A stretch of DNA of 9,204 nucleotides from CAYOHP01 sp964403795 [NCBI: uncultured bacterium] (GCA_964403795.1 CAYOHP010000175.1:1-9204); one strand, 5' to 3'. Positions 1 to 7,214 are shown, numbered from the stretch's first letter. Numbers and translations are program-made. Notes: generated by a model from the letters alone, not told the origin.

Positions 1-1449
1 GAGGTAGACCGCGTCCGGACCCTCGGGCCCGAGCCGGACCGCCTCGGACATGAGTTCGACGGCTCGCGGCATGTCGATCAGTCCCCTCTCCACCGGGTCC
101 TCCGAGGGAGTCCATCCTCCGGGCAGGAGTTCCCCCGCCAGGATCGCTCCCCGGGCCCTCACCCGGGCCGCCATCGCCAGCACCTCGCCGGCCGGGACTC
201 CCGCGACCCGTCCCGTCTCGAGTTCCTCCAGCTCGGCCCGGAGCGGCGCCAGGAACCGGTCGGGACAGACGGTAGCCAGCCAGAGCCGGTCGTCGAGGCG
301 CCGGGCCAGTCGTTCCACGGGAGACGGTCCCAGGTCATGCCCCCGGAGGCGCCTGGCCCGTTCCCGGAGTTCGGCGGCCGCCCCGGGCTGCCCTCGCTCC
401 GCTTCCAGCCCGGCCCGGGCCGCACCCAGCCAGGCCTGGAACTCGAGGCCCCGGAAGGGAGAAGCCGCCAACCTCGACCGGCCCCGGTCCAGCAGGCTCG
501 CCGCCAGGTCGAACCGGCGGGCTTCCGTGAGGACCGCCGCGGTCGCCAGCAGGTCGCAGACCGCAGATCGGTCCAGGGGGGCGGGACCCGCGATCCTGGC
601 TTCCATGGGACGCAGGACCTCGAGGCGGAAGCGGTCCAGGGTCGCGGGGACCCACGCCGCGGGCGGGGTCGCCAGGAGAGGCGCCAGGGGATCGGCCTTG
701 GCACCCCAGCTCCGGCGGGCCGCCAGTCGCACCTCCCGGGCGAGCTTGCCCTGACCGGCGAACGAGAGGTCGGTCGCCAGCCGATCCATGCGATCCCGGA
801 TGGCGCCCCGGATCTGGTCCTCCCCGAGGACCGCCCGGGCCAGGCTCCCCAGGAAGCCCGAGAGCTTCTGCTCCACATAGCGGCCCGAGACCACCTCGGC
901 GACCACCGATCGGGCGAGCTGGGCGAGCCCCTCGCCCTCCTCCCCGACTTCGACCCGGTCGCCCAGTACCCGGCGGCGCAGCTCGGAGACCCAGGTGGGC
1001 GGAGCCTCGCCGGGGTAGCTCGCCTCGGCGGCGGCGAGTTCCTGGCGCCTCCGGAGTTCCTCGCGGATCGGATCCAGGTCCGGCCAGGTCAGGGTGTCGA
1101 GCAGGCTACCAACCCATCCCGGGTGGCCCTTGGCCTTGGGCATGGCCTGGCGGGCCAGGCCCGCGACCTCGCTTGGGCCCGGGTCGCCGGTGAGGACCCG
1201 GAAGCGGTGCCGGTCCCGGAGGTGGCGGGAAGGATCCTTCGAGGCGCGGGCCTCGACGGACACGTCCCGGGCGGCATCCGGAGCTTCGTACTGCAGCAGG
1301 ACCTCGATCAGGTCCCGGTCGGTGCCGACCTCGAGCCGGCCGGCCCGGAGCTCGGCTTCCGCCAGCCGGTCGAGGCCGCCCGGGGCGCCGCAGAAGGCTC
1401 CCGTGGCCGAGCTCGCCAGCACCAGGAAGAAGGCCTGGATTCGGGACAT
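1..1449 (-). CDS. Secreted helical-repeat (TPR-like) protein, C-terminus cut off by window edge
   Basis: I do not recognise a specific family. The frame is open from an ATG at 1449 down to base 1, giving 483 residues without a stop, so the C-terminus lies outside the window. The start is supported by a GAGAGGAG ribosome site (1457-1464) seven bases upstream. The N-terminus has a signal-peptide shape: MSR, a hydrophobic run IQAFFLVLASSATGA, then FCGAP. The Cys at residue 20 is not in a good lipobox, so plain secretion or anchoring by this segment is likelier than lipidation. The rest is rich in Ala, Leu, Arg and Glu and predicted largely helical. Around residues 280-365 there are paired amphipathic helices with Ala/Leu spacing typical of TPR or other alpha-solenoids, and the visible end (VELMSEAVRLGPEGPDAVYL) reads like a TPR helix pair. 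It lies 87 bp downstream of the ABC permease/protease gene on the same strand, so it may be a periplasmic partner of that exporter; this is inference. The reading frame and start are secure, the function is not. Confidence 0.75.
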   Translation of the reverse strand, partial: MSRIQAFFLVLASSATGAFCGAPGGLDRLAEAELRAGRLEVGTDRDLIEVLLQYEAPDAARDVSVEARASKDPSRHLRDRHRFRVLTGDPGPSEVAGLARQAMPKAKGHPGWVGSLLDTLTWPDLDPIREELRRRQELAAAEASYPGEAPPTWVSELRRRVLGDRVEVGEEGEGLAQLARSVVAEVVSGRYVEQKLSGFLGSLARAVLGEDQIRGAIRDRMDRLATDLSFAGQGKLAREVRLAARRSWGAKADPLAPLLATPPAAWVPATLDRFRLEVLRPMEARIAGPAPLDRSAVCDLLATAAVLTEARRFDLAASLLDRGRSRLAASPFRGLEFQAWLGAARAGLEAERGQPGAAAELRERARRLRGHDLGPSPVERLARRLDDRLWLATVCPDRFLAPLRAELEELETGRVAGVPAGEVLAMAARVRARGAILAGELLPGGWTPSEDPVERGLIDMPRAVELMSEAVRLGPEGPDAVYL

Positions 1450-1492
1450 CGTCGGGCTCCTCTCGGTCGCTCGGTCTTCCGCCAGGGAGAGA

Positions 1493-1533
1493 CGCCGGGC
1501 TCCGGCGAAGGGTAGCGCTCCCGGGCCGGGAGC
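1493..1533 (-). terminator. Tandem hairpins after the permease/protease gene, possible terminator or processing site
   Basis: Two perfect inverted repeats lie just downstream of the permease/protease stop codon (1537-1539). The first is GCTCCCG/CGGGAGC with a 3-base loop (1517-1533), starting 3 bases past the stop. The second is CGCCGG/CCGGCG with a 3-base loop (1493-1507). Neither is followed by a T-tract on the minus strand, so a classical Rho-independent terminator is not shown. They could partly terminate, stabilise the upstream mRNA end, or occur by chance in such GC-rich DNA. Confidence 0.35.
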
Positions 1534-1536
1534 CGA

Positions 1537-3744
1537 CTACGGACCGAGGCCGGTGACCACCTGGATCCAGTGCCAGCCCAGGGTCGTGTTGTAGGCGACA
1601 TGCAGCAGGATCCCGGGGAGCAGGCTGCCGGTCCGGTCCAGCAGCAGGGCCGCCGCCAGGCCCATGAGGAAGACCGGGACGAAGGCCCCCGAGGGGTGCA
1701 GGATCCCGAACCAGAGGGCGCTCGCCAGGGCCGCCAGGGGCCGGGCGCCGACCACCCGGACCAGCCCCCGGTGGACGAAGCCGCGGAAGAAGAGCTCCTC
1801 GCTGACCGGGGCGACCAGCGAGGTGAGGCAGAGGCCGAGCACGATCCATCCGCCCTCCACGCCCTGGAACTCGGAAGCCAGCGTCTCGATCGGGAGCCAG
1901 CGGGAGAGGAACCCCCGGGCCAGCACCGCCAGCCCGACCCCTGCGATCGGGCCCAGCAGCAGCCAGGGCAGCGGGGCCCGGAGCCCGGGCAGGGGCCTCC
2001 GGGTCCGGGAGTGGTAGGCGAGGGTGGCCAGCCCGAGCGCCAGGCTGGCCCCGGTGCCGATCATGAGCCCCGCCTCTTGCGGGTGCCCCAGCCAGCGGGC
2101 GACCGGCTGGGAGAGCACCTGCTGGAGGAACATCCAGGCGAACAGGCAGAGCGCCGAGTCGGCCACCGCATTCCCAGGATGATCCGGCCGCTCGGGTTCG
2201 TCGGGCCGCGCCAGCTTCACCGCCGCCGAGTGGAGGAACGAGGCGGTCACGGCCAGGCTGAGCGCCAGGCTGGCGAGCGCCTGGTAGGTGGTGGTGGCGA
2301 TCCGGGGAGCCAGGATGAGGCCTGCCGCCAGCCCCAGGAAGAGGAGCTTCCCCAGGGGCCGGGCCGACTGGATCAGGTTCTCGGCGGCGGGATCGGCGAA
2401 GTGGGCGGAGAGCCCCACCCCGAGCTGGGCGATCGCCAGCGAGGCGAGCCCCAGCAGGGCGATGTCCTGGGCCAGGCGGGCCGGTTCCGGGGGCGTCGGG
2501 AGCGCCAGGAAGGCGGCCGCCACATAGGCCGGGACCAGGGCGACGATCCCCACCATCCCCCAGAGCAGGCCCTTGACGAGGAGCATGCGCAGCATCGAGG
2601 TGGGCAACAGGGCGAGCAGCGGCAGGGCGGCGCCCTCGCTGCCCACCCCGCTCATGGATCCGAAGGCGTGGAAGTAGACGAGTCCTCCCAGGAACACGTC
2701 CCGGAGCCGCCCCGCCTCGATCCCTCCCCGGGAACCGGCGATCCCCATCTGGGCGGCCAGCAGGAGCGAGATCACCACCGGGAGCACGATCCCGTTGGCC
2801 ACGAAGTCCTGGTCCCTCCGGATCCGGGTGAGCTCCTTCCAGACCGATCCGGTGAAGAGCCTCCGGGAAGGATCGGTGGCGGCTCCGGCGGCAGGACCCT
2901 CCTCGGGGGTGAAGCCGTGGGCCCCGATCCGGAGGACCGCGGCCTCCGAGAGGATCCAGAGCCCCACCCCGAAGGCGACCAGGGCCGAGAGGTTCCAGGC
3001 CGCCAGGGAAGGATCCGGTCCGGCCTCGAGCAGGGCCGCCGCCACCCACCGGGTGGGGAGCAGGTGGAAGGCCGGGCGGAAGAAGAGGTCGAGGGGGACC
3101 GACGCCACCGGGACCAGGGCGTAGAGCGCGATCGGGAGGCCGATCATGGTGAGCAGCGGGACCAGGTTCAGCCACTGGGCGAGGTTCTTCAGGCGGGTAC
3201 CGGAGACGAAGCGCCCCAGGGTGATCGAGGTCGCCACCGCCGCGGCCGAGACCGGGAGCTCCAGGGCCAGGCACAGGAAGAGGGCCAGAGGGATCCCGGG
3301 CCAGGGACCCAGCCAGCCGGCGCCGAACCCCACCAGGGCCGGGAACAGGAAGACCCAGGAAGTCATGTCCTCCATGGCCCGCTCCAGGGTCTTGATGGTG
3401 AAGAACCGCCCCGGTCCGAGCGGGAGCAGCAGGAGGGCCTCGAGGTCCCCCCGGCGGCGGGCACGGCCGCCGCCCTCGGAGACGAAGAAGTCGGTCGAGA
3501 ACGAGATCCCGACGAAGAAGGCGAGCAGCAGACCGAGCCCGGAGGCCAGCATGGCGCGGGCGCCCGGGGAAGGATCGAGGGCCCGGAGGGCGACCCCCAG
3601 GCTCCAGGCCCCGTACCCGAGCAGGGCGACGGTGGCGAGCCCGTAGAGCCCGGCGATCGCCACCGAGGCCCGCGACCGCGACTCCGTCAGGGTGCGGCGG
3701 AGGTTCACGGCCTTGGCCCCGAGGACCCGGAGGACGAGTCTCAC
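1537..3744 (-). CDS. ABC-2 type exporter permease fused to a CPBP intramembrane metalloprotease
   Basis: This 735-residue integral membrane protein joins two activities. Residues 1 to about 510 form an ABC-2 type permease in two similar halves: each opens with a basic cytoplasmic segment (near VLGAKAVNLRR, and VWKELTRIRRDQDF at about 301-314) followed by about six hydrophobic segments. Further hydrophobic segments at about 526-610 lead into the C-terminal CPBP (CAAX protease/Abi) domain at about 590-735. All three CPBP motifs are present: EELFFR (E649, E650, R654), FGILH (F679, H683) and HVAYN (H715, N719), which in this family form the metal-dependent active site in the membrane. The catalytic half therefore looks intact. 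The GTG start at 3744 is chosen because it overlaps the ATPase stop as GTGA, an arrangement typical of translational coupling; no strong separate ribosome site is visible. The reading frame stays open far upstream, but only in the shadow of the ATPase gene. As I recall, permease/CPBP fusions are known, notably in Planctomycetota. Substrate and protease target are unknown. Confidence 0.9.
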   Translation of the reverse strand: MRLVLRVLGAKAVNLRRTLTESRSRASVAIAGLYGLATVALLGYGAWSLGVALRALDPSPGARAMLASGLGLLLAFFVGISFSTDFFVSEGGGRARRRGDLEALLLLPLGPGRFFTIKTLERAMEDMTSWVFLFPALVGFGAGWLGPWPGIPLALFLCLALELPVSAAAVATSITLGRFVSGTRLKNLAQWLNLVPLLTMIGLPIALYALVPVASVPLDLFFRPAFHLLPTRWVAAALLEAGPDPSLAAWNLSALVAFGVGLWILSEAAVLRIGAHGFTPEEGPAAGAATDPSRRLFTGSVWKELTRIRRDQDFVANGIVLPVVISLLLAAQMGIAGSRGGIEAGRLRDVFLGGLVYFHAFGSMSGVGSEGAALPLLALLPTSMLRMLLVKGLLWGMVGIVALVPAYVAAAFLALPTPPEPARLAQDIALLGLASLAIAQLGVGLSAHFADPAAENLIQSARPLGKLLFLGLAAGLILAPRIATTTYQALASLALSLAVTASFLHSAAVKLARPDEPERPDHPGNAVADSALCLFAWMFLQQVLSQPVARWLGHPQEAGLMIGTGASLALGLATLAYHSRTRRPLPGLRAPLPWLLLGPIAGVGLAVLARGFLSRWLPIETLASEFQGVEGGWIVLGLCLTSLVAPVSEELFFRGFVHRGLVRVVGARPLAALASALWFGILHPSGAFVPVFLMGLAAALLLDRTGSLLPGILLHVAYNTTLGWHWIQVVTGLGP

Positions 3745-4565
3745 GGGGTCGGCTCGTCCGGGCCCCGGGGAGGAGCCTCCGCCCCGCCGGGATCCGGGGA
3801 GGGGGCTCCCGGACTTTCGCCGCGGGGTTCGTCCCCGGCCGCTTCGTCCGGCTCGGCGGTCAGTTCCAGGAACACGTCCTCGAGTTCGCCGGCGGCCCGT
3901 CCCTGGCCGGCCAGCAACTCGGCGGGCGTGCCCACCGCCCTGAGCCGGCCCCGGAACATGATCGCCACCCGGTCGCAGAGCCGTTCCACCAGCTCGAGCA
4001 CGTGGGTCGAGAGGAGCACCGTGGTGCCCTCGGAGGCCAGCCGTCGCAGGGTCTCCCGGAAGACCCGGACGCTCCGGGGGTCGAGCCCGCTGGTCGGCTC
4101 GTCGAGGATCAGCAGCTTGGGCGCATGGATCCGGGCGGCCGCGAAGGCGACCTTCTTGCGCATCCCGTGGGAGAGCTCCTTCTGCAGGGAGTCGGCCTTG
4201 TCGCTGAGGTCGAGCTCGGCGAGCAGGTCCCGGATCCTCTCCGGGGCGTCGCCCACCCCGTGGACGTCGGCCAGGAACTGGAGCTGCTCCCGGGGCGTCA
4301 GGAAGTCGTAGAGCAGCGGCGTGTCGGGCATGAACCCGAGCACCCGCTTCACCGCCAGGGAATCGGCGACCACGTCGAGGCCGGCGATCCGGGCCGAGCC
4401 GGCGCTGGGCAGGAGCAGACCGGTCAGCATCTTCATGGTGGTGGTCTTGCCGGCACCGTTGGGCCCCAGGAACCCGAAGACCTCCCCGGCCTCGACCCTG
4501 AGGTCGAGCCGGTCCACCGCCAGCTTGGCCCCGAAGCTCCTGGTCAGCCCATGGGTCTCGATCAA
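3741..4565 (-). CDS. ABC-2 type transporter ATP-binding protein
   Basis: This is a 274-residue ABC ATPase that would power the exporter encoded by the next gene. Walker A is GPNGAGKTT (34-42), the signature is LSHGMRKK (131-138), Walker B is LLILDE (151-156), the D-loop SGLDP follows, and the switch His is H188 in STHVLE. The Q-loop position reads GFMPDTPLLYD, with Asp (D81) where Gln is usual; ABC-2 exporters of the NatA type often carry Glu here, so this looks like a family-style variant rather than a defect. The typical subfamily end, ELEDVFLELT, falls at 227-236 and is followed by an unusual 38-residue Pro/Glu/Gly-rich tail. The start is TTG at 4565, preceded by a GGGGAG ribosome site about 4-5 bases upstream; this puts the first beta strand (IETHGLTRSFG) at the usual distance from Walker A. 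The stop TGA overlaps the GTG of the permease gene. Subfamily membership is clear, the substrate unknown. Confidence 0.93.
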   Translation of the reverse strand: MIETHGLTRSFGAKLAVDRLDLRVEAGEVFGFLGPNGAGKTTTMKMLTGLLLPSAGSARIAGLDVVADSLAVKRVLGFMPDTPLLYDFLTPREQLQFLADVHGVGDAPERIRDLLAELDLSDKADSLQKELSHGMRKKVAFAAARIHAPKLLILDEPTSGLDPRSVRVFRETLRRLASEGTTVLLSTHVLELVERLCDRVAIMFRGRLRAVGTPAELLAGQGRAAGELEDVFLELTAEPDEAAGDEPRGESPGAPSPDPGGAEAPPRGPDEPTP

Positions 4566-4679
4566 GGCGCTCCCCGCGGGTCCTGGCCCGCGCCCCGGAG
4601 CGTACCTGGGCAGGCGCCGGGATACGATAGGGGGAAGGCCGCCTCGGTGGCTCGAGACCCGGGAAGGACCCGATCGGCG
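4566..4679. promoter_or_regulatory. Divergent intergenic region between the ABC operon and the Sel1-repeat gene
   Basis: This 114-bp gap must drive the ABC operon leftwards and the Sel1 gene rightwards. Its only AT-rich island is at 4621-4630. On the plus strand it gives TACGAT (4623-4628), matching four of six bases of a sigma-70 type -10 box; on the minus strand TATCGT matches equally well. No convincing -35 hexamer sits at the right distance on either strand. A GGGGGAAGG run (4630-4638) lies eight bases before an in-frame GTG at 4647 and may be a ribosome site for a longer form of the Sel1 protein. Confidence 0.3.
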
Positions 4680-5567
4680 ATGGGCGTCCGGACCAGGGAC
4701 GTGCTGCTGCTCCTCTCGGCGGCGGCCTGCGCCGGATCGGTCCTCCGGCTGGCGACCGGCCCGGTGCCGTCCCTCTCCCCCCGGGAGACCACTGCCCTGG
4801 CCGGGATCCTGGCGACGCTGGGCGATCGGGATCGACCCCTCGACCTGCTCCGGCAGGCATCGCTGGAAGGCGATCCCGAGGCGGCCTACCGGCTGGCCCG
4901 GGACCTGGCCAGGACCGCTCCCCAGCCCACCCGGGTACATCCGGACCCGGACCGGGAGGAGGAGATCCGCACCTGGCTGGAGCTGGCCAGCGAACGGGGA
5001 CACGGCAAGGCTCCGGGAGAACTCTGCACCCGGATCTTCTTCTCGGCGGTGGCCGGGGGCAGGGATGGGGACTCGGTCGAGGGAGCCCTGCGCTGGTGCC
5101 GGTTGGGAGCCGAGCGCGACGACCCCGCGGCCATGTGCCTGGTGGCGGTCAGCCACCAGGTCGGGATCGGGGTCGAGGCCTCGTCGGAGGCGGCGGCCGC
5201 CTGGTACCGGAGGGCTGCCGACCTGGGCTACCCGCCGGCCATGTACTACTACTCCCTGGCGCTCGAGGCGGGGACCGGGGTGGCGGCCGATCCCACCGCC
5301 GCCATGATGTGGTGCCGGCGGGCCGCCGGCCGGGGTTTCCCCGAGGCCGAGACCCGCCTGGGCAAGGCGTTGGAGGACGGGGACGGGGTGCCGGTGGATG
5401 CCGCCCGGGCGGCTTCCTGGTATGCCTCGGCGGCCAAGAAGGGGCACGCCCCGGCCATGCTGGCCCTGGCCCGCCTCTACCGGGAGGGCAGGGGAGTGCC
5501 CCAGGATCCGGCCCAGGCCCTGCACTGGGAGACCAGCGCCGGTGCGGTCGAGGGATCGTCCCGGTGA
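4680..5567 (+). CDS. Exported Sel1-repeat (TPR-like) protein
   Basis: This 295-residue protein starts with a signal peptide or membrane anchor: MGVRTRD, then VLLLLSAAACAGS. The Cys at residue 17 follows AAA, a weak lipobox, so lipoprotein processing is possible but not shown. Four consecutive 36-residue Sel1 repeats fill about 148-291, opening at DDPAAM, YPPAMY, FPEAET and HAPAML. Each carries the typical G-x-G-V turn (for example GTGVAAD, GDGVPVD, GRGVPQD) and a W-x-x-x-A-A helix end. Two more degenerate repeats seem to occupy about 64-147, with a partial match at EIRTWLELASERG. Sel1 repeats are helix-pair scaffolds for protein-protein contacts, often in envelope or stress-response proteins, so a binding role in the periplasm is likely; partners are unknown. 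The start is uncertain. The ATG at 4680 has GGAAGGA 11 bases upstream, while an in-frame GTG at 4647 has a better spaced GGGGGAAGG and would add 11 residues with two more net positive charges. The gene diverges from the ABC operon. Confidence 0.88.
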   Translation: MGVRTRDVLLLLSAAACAGSVLRLATGPVPSLSPRETTALAGILATLGDRDRPLDLLRQASLEGDPEAAYRLARDLARTAPQPTRVHPDPDREEEIRTWLELASERGHGKAPGELCTRIFFSAVAGGRDGDSVEGALRWCRLGAERDDPAAMCLVAVSHQVGIGVEASSEAAAAWYRRAADLGYPPAMYYYSLALEAGTGVAADPTAAMMWCRRAAGRGFPEAETRLGKALEDGDGVPVDAARAASWYASAAKKGHAPAMLALARLYREGRGVPQDPAQALHWETSAGAVEGSSR

Positions 5568-5668
5568 TCCCGGCCGGACCCCGAGGCGGCTCGGAGGCGC
5601 GACGGCACCGGCTCCCTCGGCGATGGTGGAGGCATGCCGCGACCCGCTCGTTCGGCCGGAGGGGGCTC

Positions 5669-5686
5669 CGGGGGATCCCTCCCCCG
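5669..5686. terminator. Candidate bidirectional terminator hairpin between convergent genes
   Basis: In the 123-bp gap between the convergent Sel1 gene (stop at 5567) and the small secreted-protein gene (stop at 5691) lies a perfect 7-bp stem, CGGGGGA/TCCCCCG, with a TCCC loop. It ends four bases from the minus-strand stop codon. Its placement suits termination of the plus-strand transcript. For the minus-strand gene it would be the first structure past the stop. There is no T-tract on either side, so the call rests on position and stem only. Nothing else in the gap is recognisable. Confidence 0.35.
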
Positions 5687-5690
5687 TGAC

Positions 5691-6356
5691 CTAAGGCTGG
5701 CCGCCTCGGAGGAACGGGCGCACCGAGGGGTCGGTCCGGCCGAAGGGGGCCGTCCCGGTCCAGGATCGGATCCGGTAGTCGTCCTCGGGATCGAAGCTGA
5801 CCAGGGCTTCGCCCGAATCGACCCGAGGGACCCCGGTGCGGAGGTCGGTGGCGCTCCGGTTCCAGCGGATCCTGGCCGCCGGGACCGGACCGTCGGGGAA
5901 ATAGCCGGCCAGGTGCCAGTCGACCCGGATGGCGGTTTCCCGCATGCGGTCGTCGGCCAACCCGAATCCGAAGATCCCGGCCTCCGAGAAGGCGCCCCGG
6001 GAGAAGGCGTCCTCCAGGCCGAAGCGGTCCCCGAACTCGACGCTCCGCATCAGCCGGTCCAGGTGCTCGAGGCCGCGGGCCAGGCCCTCCCTCCCGGCCT
6101 CGCCGGGGCGGCCACGGTCGCCGCCAGCCCGAACGTCGAGCTCGGGTCGCCGGTCCCGGAGCGGGATCACGGGCTCCGGGGCCAGGGGGCGCCGGGGGGC
6201 GGGGGCGGTGCGGGCCGGGGCCTCCCGGAGGGCCCGCAGGCGGGCCAGGCGCTCCCGGGCCTCTTCGAAGGCCGAACCGGCTCGGGCTCCGGGAGGGGGA
6301 CCCATCCAGGGGATCAGGAGGAGGATGCCCAGGGTCGCGGCTCTCATCCTTCCCAT
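5691..6356 (-). CDS. Small secreted protein of unknown function, possibly NTF2-like
   Basis: I do not recognise the family with confidence. From ATG 6356 the product has 221 residues and begins MGRMRAATLGILLLIPWMG, then PPPGARAGSAF, a signal peptide with a likely cut after ARA or AGS. A charged helical stretch (EEARERLARLRALRE) and a Pro/Arg-rich linker follow, then a compact C-terminal domain of about 125 residues. That domain goes from helices (GLEHLDRLMRSVEFGDRFGLEDAF) to a run of beta strands (AIRVDWHLAGYF, ARIRWNRSATDLRTG, GEALVSFDPEDDYRI, SWTGTAPFG). The helices-then-sheet order and the closing G-x-x-PFG resemble NTF2/SnoaL-like domains; this is inference. An ATG at 6347 is also possible, but GGAAGG touches it directly and is too close to act as its ribosome site; the 6356 ATG has only a plain GGGGG upstream. 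The gene diverges from tpiA across 47 bp and converges on the Sel1 gene. Confidence 0.7.
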   Translation of the reverse strand: MGRMRAATLGILLLIPWMGPPPGARAGSAFEEARERLARLRALREAPARTAPAPRRPLAPEPVIPLRDRRPELDVRAGGDRGRPGEAGREGLARGLEHLDRLMRSVEFGDRFGLEDAFSRGAFSEAGIFGFGLADDRMRETAIRVDWHLAGYFPDGPVPAARIRWNRSATDLRTGVPRVDSGEALVSFDPEDDYRIRSWTGTAPFGRTDPSVRPFLRGGQP

Positions 6357-6377
6357 GATACCCCCGTCTGGTAGCAT
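6350..6377 (+). promoter_or_regulatory. Candidate sigma-70 type promoter for tpiA
   Basis: TTCCCA (6350-6355) and TAGCAT (6372-6377) are spaced by 16 bases and each match four of six consensus positions. Initiation near 6384 would leave a leader of about 20 bases holding the AGGAGG ribosome site (6391-6396). The -35 element overlaps the start of the divergent small secreted-protein gene. On the minus strand TATCAT (6360-6355) matches a -10 box at five of six but lies over that gene's start codon. The sequence match is modest. Confidence 0.3.
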
Positions 6378-6403
6378 CGCCACGACACCGAGGAGGAGCC
6401 AGG

Positions 6404-7150
6404 ATGCGCCGGAAGCTCTTCGCCGCCAACTGGAAGATGCACAAGACCCGACCCGAGGCGAAGGCCTTCGTGACGGCCTTCCAGGCCCTGGGGCCGACCG
6501 GGGGCGAGAGCGACATGGTGGTCTTCGCCCCTGCCACCGCGCTCTCGGCCCTGGAGGGCAGCGGGCTCGTCTACGGCGGCCAGAACGCCCACTTCGAGAA
6601 GAAGGGTGCCTTCACCGGCGAGATCACCATGGGAATGCTGGTCGAGCTCGGGTGCAAGTGGGTGCTGATCGGTCACAGCGAGCGGCGGGCCATGTTCGGG
6701 GAGACCGACGAGGGCTGCCGGAAGAAGCTCGAAGCTGCGCTGGAGGCCGGGCTCCGGCCCATGGTCTGCGTCGGCGAGACCCTCGAGGAGCGGGATGCCC
6801 ACGGGCACCTGGCCAAGGTGTCCCGCCAGGTGAGGGCGGTGGCGAACGGCCTCTCGGAAGCCCAGGCGAGCCGCATGGCGATCGCCTACGAGCCGATCTG
6901 GGCCATCGGCACCGGGCGCACCGCCAGCGACGACCAGGCCCAGGAGATGTGCGCCCATACCCGCAAGGTGCTCAGGGACGAGATCGGCAGCGTGGCCGAC
7001 AAGGTCCCGGTGCTCTACGGGGGGAGCGTGAAGCCCGAGAACATCGCCGGACTCTGCGCGAGGCCCGATGTCGACGGGGCCCTGGTCGGCGGGGCGAGCC
7101 TGGAGGCGAAGAGCTTCCACGCGATCTGCGCCAACGGCGGGCGAGCCTGA
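6404..7150 (+). CDS. tpiA: Triosephosphate isomerase
   Basis: This 248-residue cytoplasmic enzyme interconverts dihydroxyacetone phosphate and glyceraldehyde 3-phosphate in glycolysis and gluconeogenesis, normally as a homodimer. Length and motifs are those of a full, active enzyme. NWKM gives the substrate-binding N9 and K11. GHSERR carries the electrophile H91, AYEPIWAIGTG the catalytic base E163 and the start of flexible loop 6, and YGGSVKP (205-211) and DGALVGGASL (224-233) form the phosphate-binding end of the barrel. Loop 6 reads AIGTGRTAS where AIGTGKTAT is the commonest form; Arg at this place occurs in other bacteria. The start is firm: AGGAGG (6391-6396) lies seven bases before the ATG. 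No gap, pgk or secG gene is beside it, so this is an isolated tpiA rather than part of the common glycolytic cluster. A weak short inverted repeat follows the stop (about 7152-7167). Confidence 0.97.
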   Translation: MRRKLFAANWKMHKTRPEAKAFVTAFQALGPTGGESDMVVFAPATALSALEGSGLVYGGQNAHFEKKGAFTGEITMGMLVELGCKWVLIGHSERRAMFGETDEGCRKKLEAALEAGLRPMVCVGETLEERDAHGHLAKVSRQVRAVANGLSEAQASRMAIAYEPIWAIGTGRTASDDQAQEMCAHTRKVLRDEIGSVADKVPVLYGGSVKPENIAGLCARPDVDGALVGGASLEAKSFHAICANGGRA

Positions 7151-7214
7151 TCCGGAGCGGCTCCCGGGCAACTTCGAGGGCTTCGGGGGCGTAGTGGGGA
7201 CGAGAGGAGGACCG

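Noticed and set aside
1222-3580. The phrase GGGAAGGATC recurring four times (near 1228, 2866, 3006 and 3567) as a possible motif array
   Set aside because: Each copy lies inside a coding frame and encodes Asp-Pro-Ser with the same favoured codons; the spacing is irregular.
1570-4311. A 913-codon open frame on the plus strand opposite the permease and ATPase genes
   Set aside because: Its product is a low-complexity Gly/Glu/Arg/Pro/Gln string with no hydrophobic core or motifs. It is the expected shadow of GC-rich third positions; the minus strand holds clear ABC and CPBP motifs.
5149-6537. A 462-codon minus-strand frame spanning the Sel1, small secreted and tpiA genes
   Set aside because: It runs across three better supported genes and their gaps, and its product is almost only Pro, Arg and Gly.
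6890-6925. Arg instead of Lys in loop 6 of triosephosphate isomerase as a sign of altered function
   Set aside because: Arg is found here in other bacterial enzymes, and the loop, catalytic Glu, His and phosphate site are otherwise intact.
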